A stretch of 9,782 nucleotides of DNA. Source: Bryobacterales bacterium (lineage in GTDB: Bacteria > Acidobacteriota > Terriglobia > Bryobacterales > Bryobacteraceae). The stretch is taken from positions 1 to 9,782 of the forward strand of contig JAOAPP010000427.1 of assembly GCA_025462985.1 (NCBI GenBank). Direction: 5' to 3'. The stretch's first letter is position 1. Each line of letters opens with the position of its first letter. The notes beneath the pieces are model-generated. The model was not told the DNA's origin. It searched no databases and saw nothing but the letters and a program-made list of their open reading frames with translations. This document shows, piece by piece, positions 6,753-9,782 of the stretch. Both the position numbers and the translations under genes were made by a program.

Positions 6753-8321
6753 GTGACTAGCATGCCTTCTCTACTTTCCACGTACCTTTCAAGACACGCG
6801 AACGCTTTATCGAGCTCGGCAGCTGCGTATTTCGCATCCCTGGACAGCATCGCCGCTGTTTCGCCATCCGTTGCCGCGTCGATTGCAAAAGAACTGCAAG
6901 ACCAGCGCCGAAATCTGAAGCTGATTGCGAGCGAGAACTATTCGTCGCTCGCCGTCCAACTCGCCCAGGGAAACCTGTTAACGGACAAATACGCGGAGGG
7001 TTTCCCATACCACCGGTTCTATGCGGGGTGTGAGAACGTTGACGCGATTGAAAGTGAAGCAGCTGATTTAGCATGCCAGCTGTTTGGAGCCGAGCATGCT
7101 TTTGTTCAGCCCCATTCTGGAGCCGACGCAAATCTGGTCGCCTTCCTTGCTGTGTTTGCGACGAGAGGACAAGAGCCTTTACTGAAAGAGTTAGGAATCG
7201 CGAACCCGCTGGAGGCGACCCCGGAACAGTGGCAGAAGGTTCGAACGGCTTTCGGGAACCAAAAGTTGCTGGCCATGGACTTCTACTCCGGAGGCCATCT
7301 CACGCATGGGTACAGGTTCAACATTTCCGGTTTACTCTTCGACGCACACTCATACAGCGTTGACCAGAAGACGAAACTGCTCGACCTGGATGCCTTGCGC
7401 GAACAGGTTCGGCGAGTCCGCCCGACAATTCTGCTTGCGGGCTACAGCGCGTATCCTCGCAAGCTGAACTTTGCCAGGCTGCGAGAAATGGCGGATGAAG
7501 TCGGCGCGGTGTTCATGGTTGACATGGCGCACTTTGCTGGGTTGGTTGCGGGAAAGGTTTTCACCGGAGATTTCGATCCCATTCCACACGCGCACATCGT
7601 CACCTCGACAACGCACAAGACGCTGCGCGGACCGCGCGGGGGTTTGATCCTATGTAAGAAAGAGTTCGCCGATGCGGTGAATAAAGCTTGTCCTGCGGTT
7701 CTTGGCGGGCCGCTGCCTCACGCGATGGCGGCAAGAGCAGTGGCTTTCCGCCAGGCGCTCACACCAGAATTTCGAACCTACGCGCACGAGATCGTTCGAA
7801 ACTCCGAATCACTGGCGAGGGAATTTGCCGATGCCGGGATTCCAGTACTCACGGGTGGTTCCGATAACCACATCGTACTTCTCGACGTAGCGGAGGGATT
7901 CGGCCTGACCGGCCGCCAAGCTGAAAGCGCTCTGCGCAACTGCGGGATTACCTTGAATCGAAATGCCCTGCCCTTCGATCAGAACGGGCCATGGTACACC
8001 AGCGGATTACGAGTCGGTACGGCTGCGTTGTCCACGCTCGGAATGGGGCCGGCTGAGATGAGGGAAATCGCGGCTCTGTTCCAAAACATTCTTTCTCAAA
8101 CCAGGCCTTCAATAGTCGCTTCGGGACCCAGAAAAGGGGAATTGAGCAAGGCTCAGTTCACCCTGTCTGAAGAAGTGGCCGAGGAAGCTCGCGCGAAGAC
8201 GCTCGCATTACTGGGGCGCTTTCCTTTGTATCCGGAGATCGACGACGACATTCTTTCCAATGTCTTCGGTAGCTCCAGCAGCGACGGCGCGCTCCTGCAG
8301 AAATCTATGGCGGGACGCTGA
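6753..8321 (+). CDS. glyA: serine hydroxymethyltransferase, long form
   Basis: This cytoplasmic PLP enzyme interconverts serine plus tetrahydrofolate with glycine plus methylene-tetrahydrofolate and is the main source of one-carbon units. Signature blocks in order, counted from the GTG at 6753: LIASENYSS; YAEGFPYHRFYAGCENVD; HSGADAN at 121-127; SGGHLTHG at 179-186; VDMAHFAGL with D257 and H260 over the cofactor; TTHKTLRGPRGG with Schiff-base Lys289; and SGLRVGTAAL with Arg420 for the substrate carboxylate. All catalytic residues are present. At 522 residues it exceeds the common 415-430 form: about 31 extra residues lie between HSGADAN and GGHLTHG, and a tail includes RFPLYPEI. Chlamydial and spirochaete GlyA of about 500 residues are similar as I recall. 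The start is uncertain: the GTG at 6753 or the ATG at 6762 (519 aa), neither with a clear ribosome-binding site. It converges with the minus-strand gene at 8322 with no gap. Confidence 0.97.
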   Translation: MTSMPSLLSTYLSRHANALSSSAAAYFASLDSIAAVSPSVAASIAKELQDQRRNLKLIASENYSSLAVQLAQGNLLTDKYAEGFPYHRFYAGCENVDAIESEAADLACQLFGAEHAFVQPHSGADANLVAFLAVFATRGQEPLLKELGIANPLEATPEQWQKVRTAFGNQKLLAMDFYSGGHLTHGYRFNISGLLFDAHSYSVDQKTKLLDLDALREQVRRVRPTILLAGYSAYPRKLNFARLREMADEVGAVFMVDMAHFAGLVAGKVFTGDFDPIPHAHIVTSTTHKTLRGPRGGLILCKKEFADAVNKACPAVLGGPLPHAMAARAVAFRQALTPEFRTYAHEIVRNSESLAREFADAGIPVLTGGSDNHIVLLDVAEGFGLTGRQAESALRNCGITLNRNALPFDQNGPWYTSGLRVGTAALSTLGMGPAEMREIAALFQNILSQTRPSIVASGPRKGELSKAQFTLSEEVAEEARAKTLALLGRFPLYPEIDDDILSNVFGSSSSDGALLQKSMAGR

Positions 8322-8558
8322 TTACGAAAGTTTGCCCGCGAATGCCGCTGTCGCACGCGGAGCGGCGCCCGCCAATCTTATGTCGATTTCGTTGTCCGAC
8401 AGATTGTAGTGCCGAAGCAGATTCCTGGCTTCGTCGGCAGCGAGTTCGCGTGATGTATGTAGCGGCTCGCCAGTGGAGACGCCCTCGCTCATAACCTCAA
8501 CGATGAACTTTCCTTCCGAGTTCGGCGCTTTAAAAATTCCGAGTCGGTCGTGTGGCAT
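8322..8558 (-). CDS. small hypothetical protein (78 aa)
   Basis: I do not recognise this protein. It starts at ATG (8558-8556) and ends with TAA whose last base is position 8322, directly against the glyA stop, so the two genes converge with no spacer. The product is soluble, without cysteine, signal peptide or membrane segment. The N-terminal part reads like a beta-hairpin (GIFKAPNSEGKFIVEVM), followed by an acidic helix region (SRELAADEARNLLRHYNLSD) and a positively charged Ala-rich tail (AAPRATAAFAGKLS). It follows the AI-2E gene on the same strand after 69 nt, so cotranscription is possible, but a -10-like box just upstream suggests its own start. No Shine-Dalgarno is visible. The protein-like composition makes coding likely; the function is unknown. 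Confidence 0.6.
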   Translation of the reverse strand: MPHDRLGIFKAPNSEGKFIVEVMSEGVSTGEPLHTSRELAADEARNLLRHYNLSDNEIDIRLAGAAPRATAAFAGKLS

Positions 8559-8566
8559 GCAGGATC

Positions 8567-8572
8567 ATACTA
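8567..8572 (-). promoter_or_regulatory. -10-like box giving a possibly leaderless start for the 78-aa gene
   Basis: On the minus strand TAGTAT ends 8 nt before the ATG of the 78-residue gene, so transcription would begin at or within a base or two of the start codon. No ribosome-binding site precedes that ATG, which fits leaderless translation. The -35 region (TTCTGT at 17 nt) is a poor match, so support is weak. Confidence 0.3.
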
Positions 8573-8627
8573 ACACGAAGTACGGAACGACAGAAGCTTC
8601 CATAGCTCGCTAGGGCAGTCGCACTGG

Positions 8628-9782
8628 CTAGTCGCCGAGGAGTTCGCCGTAACCTTTGAGCGAGTCTACGTTGTCGCAAACTGCCTTGATTGCGGCCGTG
8701 ATGGGAACAGCGAGAATCAGACCGGCGCCTCCCCATACGGCGCCCCAAAACATCAGGGCAACTGTGACCGTTAGAGGATTTAAGCGCACCCGCCGGCCGA
8801 TGATCTTTGCATACAGGAAATTCATCGCGAACACATGCATAGCCGCTGCGAAAGCTGTGACCAGCAGAACTGTTTTGAATTTGTTCGGAACGGCTATCGC
8901 CGCCAGCAGTGGAGGAACAACGGACAGCGGCAAACCAATGTAAGGAAGAAGACTCAAAAAGCCGCTAGCTGTTCCGACGAGCCCCCAGTACGGAACGCCT
9001 AACAAAAAGAACACTACAGAACTGGCGCTGCTGAGGAAGATCCAAAGCAGAAAGTTGCCGAGCACGTAGGCTCGGGTCGAGTTGCCGATTCCCACCCAGG
9101 CGCGACCAACAACGGTCTGCTGCTCCCCCCGAAACAAACGAAGAAAACTTTCTCCGATCCGGTCTCGCCAACTCAGCATGAAGTAAACGAGAAATGGCAC
9201 GAAAGAAACCATCACCAGAACGTGCAGATATTGTGAGACGTAGCCGTACAGCGTGGTGATCACTGGCCGTGGTTCAGGAACGAGCCGCACCTGCTGGATC
9301 ACCGGCGGTAGGGGATTCAGTGTCGGCGCCGACAGGCCGGCTTTCCGCCTTCTGGCTCGCATTGCCTCCTGAGGTTTCTGCTGGATCTCAACCTGCTGCT
9401 GCCGCAAGCTCTTTGGGACTAAACTTTCGATGGTGCGCTGCTCAAAGCCATCCAATTCCGTGTTTGTTTTTTCAAGCAATTCATTTAGCCGGGATGTATA
9501 TGTGGGCAGATCCTCGCTGAGAATTGCGACCTGGGTCCAGGCAAGAAGGGCTACCGAATATAACGCGGCAAATGCTACTCCGATCACGATCGGCGTTGCA
9601 AGTCCACGCGGCACTCGCAACTTCATCACGAACACAACGGCTGGATCCAGCAGAAAAGCGAACATCGCGGCGAGAATGAGCGCTACGAAGAAGTCGCGGC
9701 CAAAGTAGAGCAGCGCGACAGACGACGTGATAGCAATCAAAGAAGTCCCGACGTTGATGATTTTGGTTGGGACTTGCGGAAC
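8628..9782 (-). CDS. AI-2E family transporter (PF01594-like membrane protein), 5' partial
   Basis: This is an inner-membrane protein of the AI-2E (YdiK/PerM/TqsA) superfamily. The family holds a proposed autoinducer-2 exporter and several Na+/H+ antiporters, so the family name does not give the substrate. The frame stays open to the right edge (reading VPQVPTKIINVGTS before the TTG at 9740), so that TTG is not the real start and the N-terminus is missing. Visible layout: two or three helices (LYFGRDFFVALILAAMFAFL onward); a long polar section with EEL-type helical residues and then a basic, Gln- and Pro-rich stretch (QQQVEIQQKPQEAMRARRRK); a helix ending FVPFLVYFML; and a C-terminal helix block with LLPYIGLPLSVVPPLLAA, IIGRRVRLNPLTVTVAL and GAGLILAVPITAAIKAV, the family's most conserved part. 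The C-terminus is complete at TAG 8630-8628. Family assignment is secure; transported molecule unknown. Confidence 0.92.
   Translation of the reverse strand, partial: VPQVPTKIINVGTSLIAITSSVALLYFGRDFFVALILAAMFAFLLDPAVVFVMKLRVPRGLATPIVIGVAFAALYSVALLAWTQVAILSEDLPTYTSRLNELLEKTNTELDGFEQRTIESLVPKSLRQQQVEIQQKPQEAMRARRRKAGLSAPTLNPLPPVIQQVRLVPEPRPVITTLYGYVSQYLHVLVMVSFVPFLVYFMLSWRDRIGESFLRLFRGEQQTVVGRAWVGIGNSTRAYVLGNFLLWIFLSSASSVVFFLLGVPYWGLVGTASGFLSLLPYIGLPLSVVPPLLAAIAVPNKFKTVLLVTAFAAAMHVFAMNFLYAKIIGRRVRLNPLTVTVALMFWGAVWGGAGLILAVPITAAIKAVCDNVDSLKGYGELLGD

Noticed and set aside
8593..8612. GAAGCTTC and TAGCTCGCTA palindromes between the two minus-strand genes as a terminator
   Set aside because: Very short stems, loops of 0-2 nt and no T run on the minus strand.
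9738..9740. TTG at 9740 as the start of the AI-2E gene
   Set aside because: The reading frame continues to the window edge without a stop, and a TTG start would fall inside or just before the first helix.
1..9782. Mobile element, CRISPR array, defence island, biosynthetic cluster or RNA gene
   Set aside because: Looked for spaced repeats, terminal inverted repeats, tRNA-like cloverleafs, nuclease, integrase and synthase motifs; found none. All long frames are explained by ordinary housekeeping or envelope genes.

Overview
The window looks like chromosomal DNA of moderately high GC from an Acidobacteriota-type Gram-negative bacterium. This is inferred from gene content, not from a marker gene. 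The main pointers are an Oar-like TonB-dependent receptor of about 1,060 residues, with an N-terminal carboxypeptidase-regulatory-like domain and no SusD partner, and the long form of serine hydroxymethyltransferase. No rRNA, tRNA, CRISPR array, transposase, integrase or prophage gene is visible, and the proteins show no obvious base-composition break, so this reads as core genome.

Layout, left to right. (1) Positions 2-1525, plus strand: the motor and DNA-reading part of FtsK; its membrane and linker part lies outside the window. (2) Positions 1537-2856, plus: an AzgA-like NCS2 purine permease 11 nt after ftsK, ending in a candidate intrinsic terminator at 2868-2888. (3) Positions 2947-3243, plus: a small unrecognised protein. 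(4) Positions 3350-3379: a good sigma70-like promoter with extended -10, then a leader with two small hairpins and a strong Shine-Dalgarno, then the TonB-dependent receptor (3463-6636, plus). (5) Positions 6637-6752: a GC-rich spacer with stacked, mutually exclusive hairpins. (6) Positions 6753-8321, plus: glyA. (7) Positions 8558-8322, minus: a 78-residue unrecognised protein whose stop codon directly abuts the glyA stop and which may be translated from a leaderless mRNA. (8) Positions 9782-8628, minus: an AI-2E-family membrane protein whose 5' end runs off the window.

The genes do not form one pathway. FtsK handles chromosome translocation and dimer resolution, the permease takes up nucleobases, the TonB receptor works in the outer membrane, GlyA supplies one-carbon units and glycine, and the AI-2E protein is an inner-membrane transporter of unknown substrate. 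Purine uptake and GlyA both bear on purine supply, but they sit in separate transcription units and no joint control is visible.

I do not see a convincing new biological system. The points most worth a second look are the two small orphan genes, the zero-gap convergent junction at glyA, the alternating hairpins before glyA, and several start sites where the first possible codon is probably wrong.
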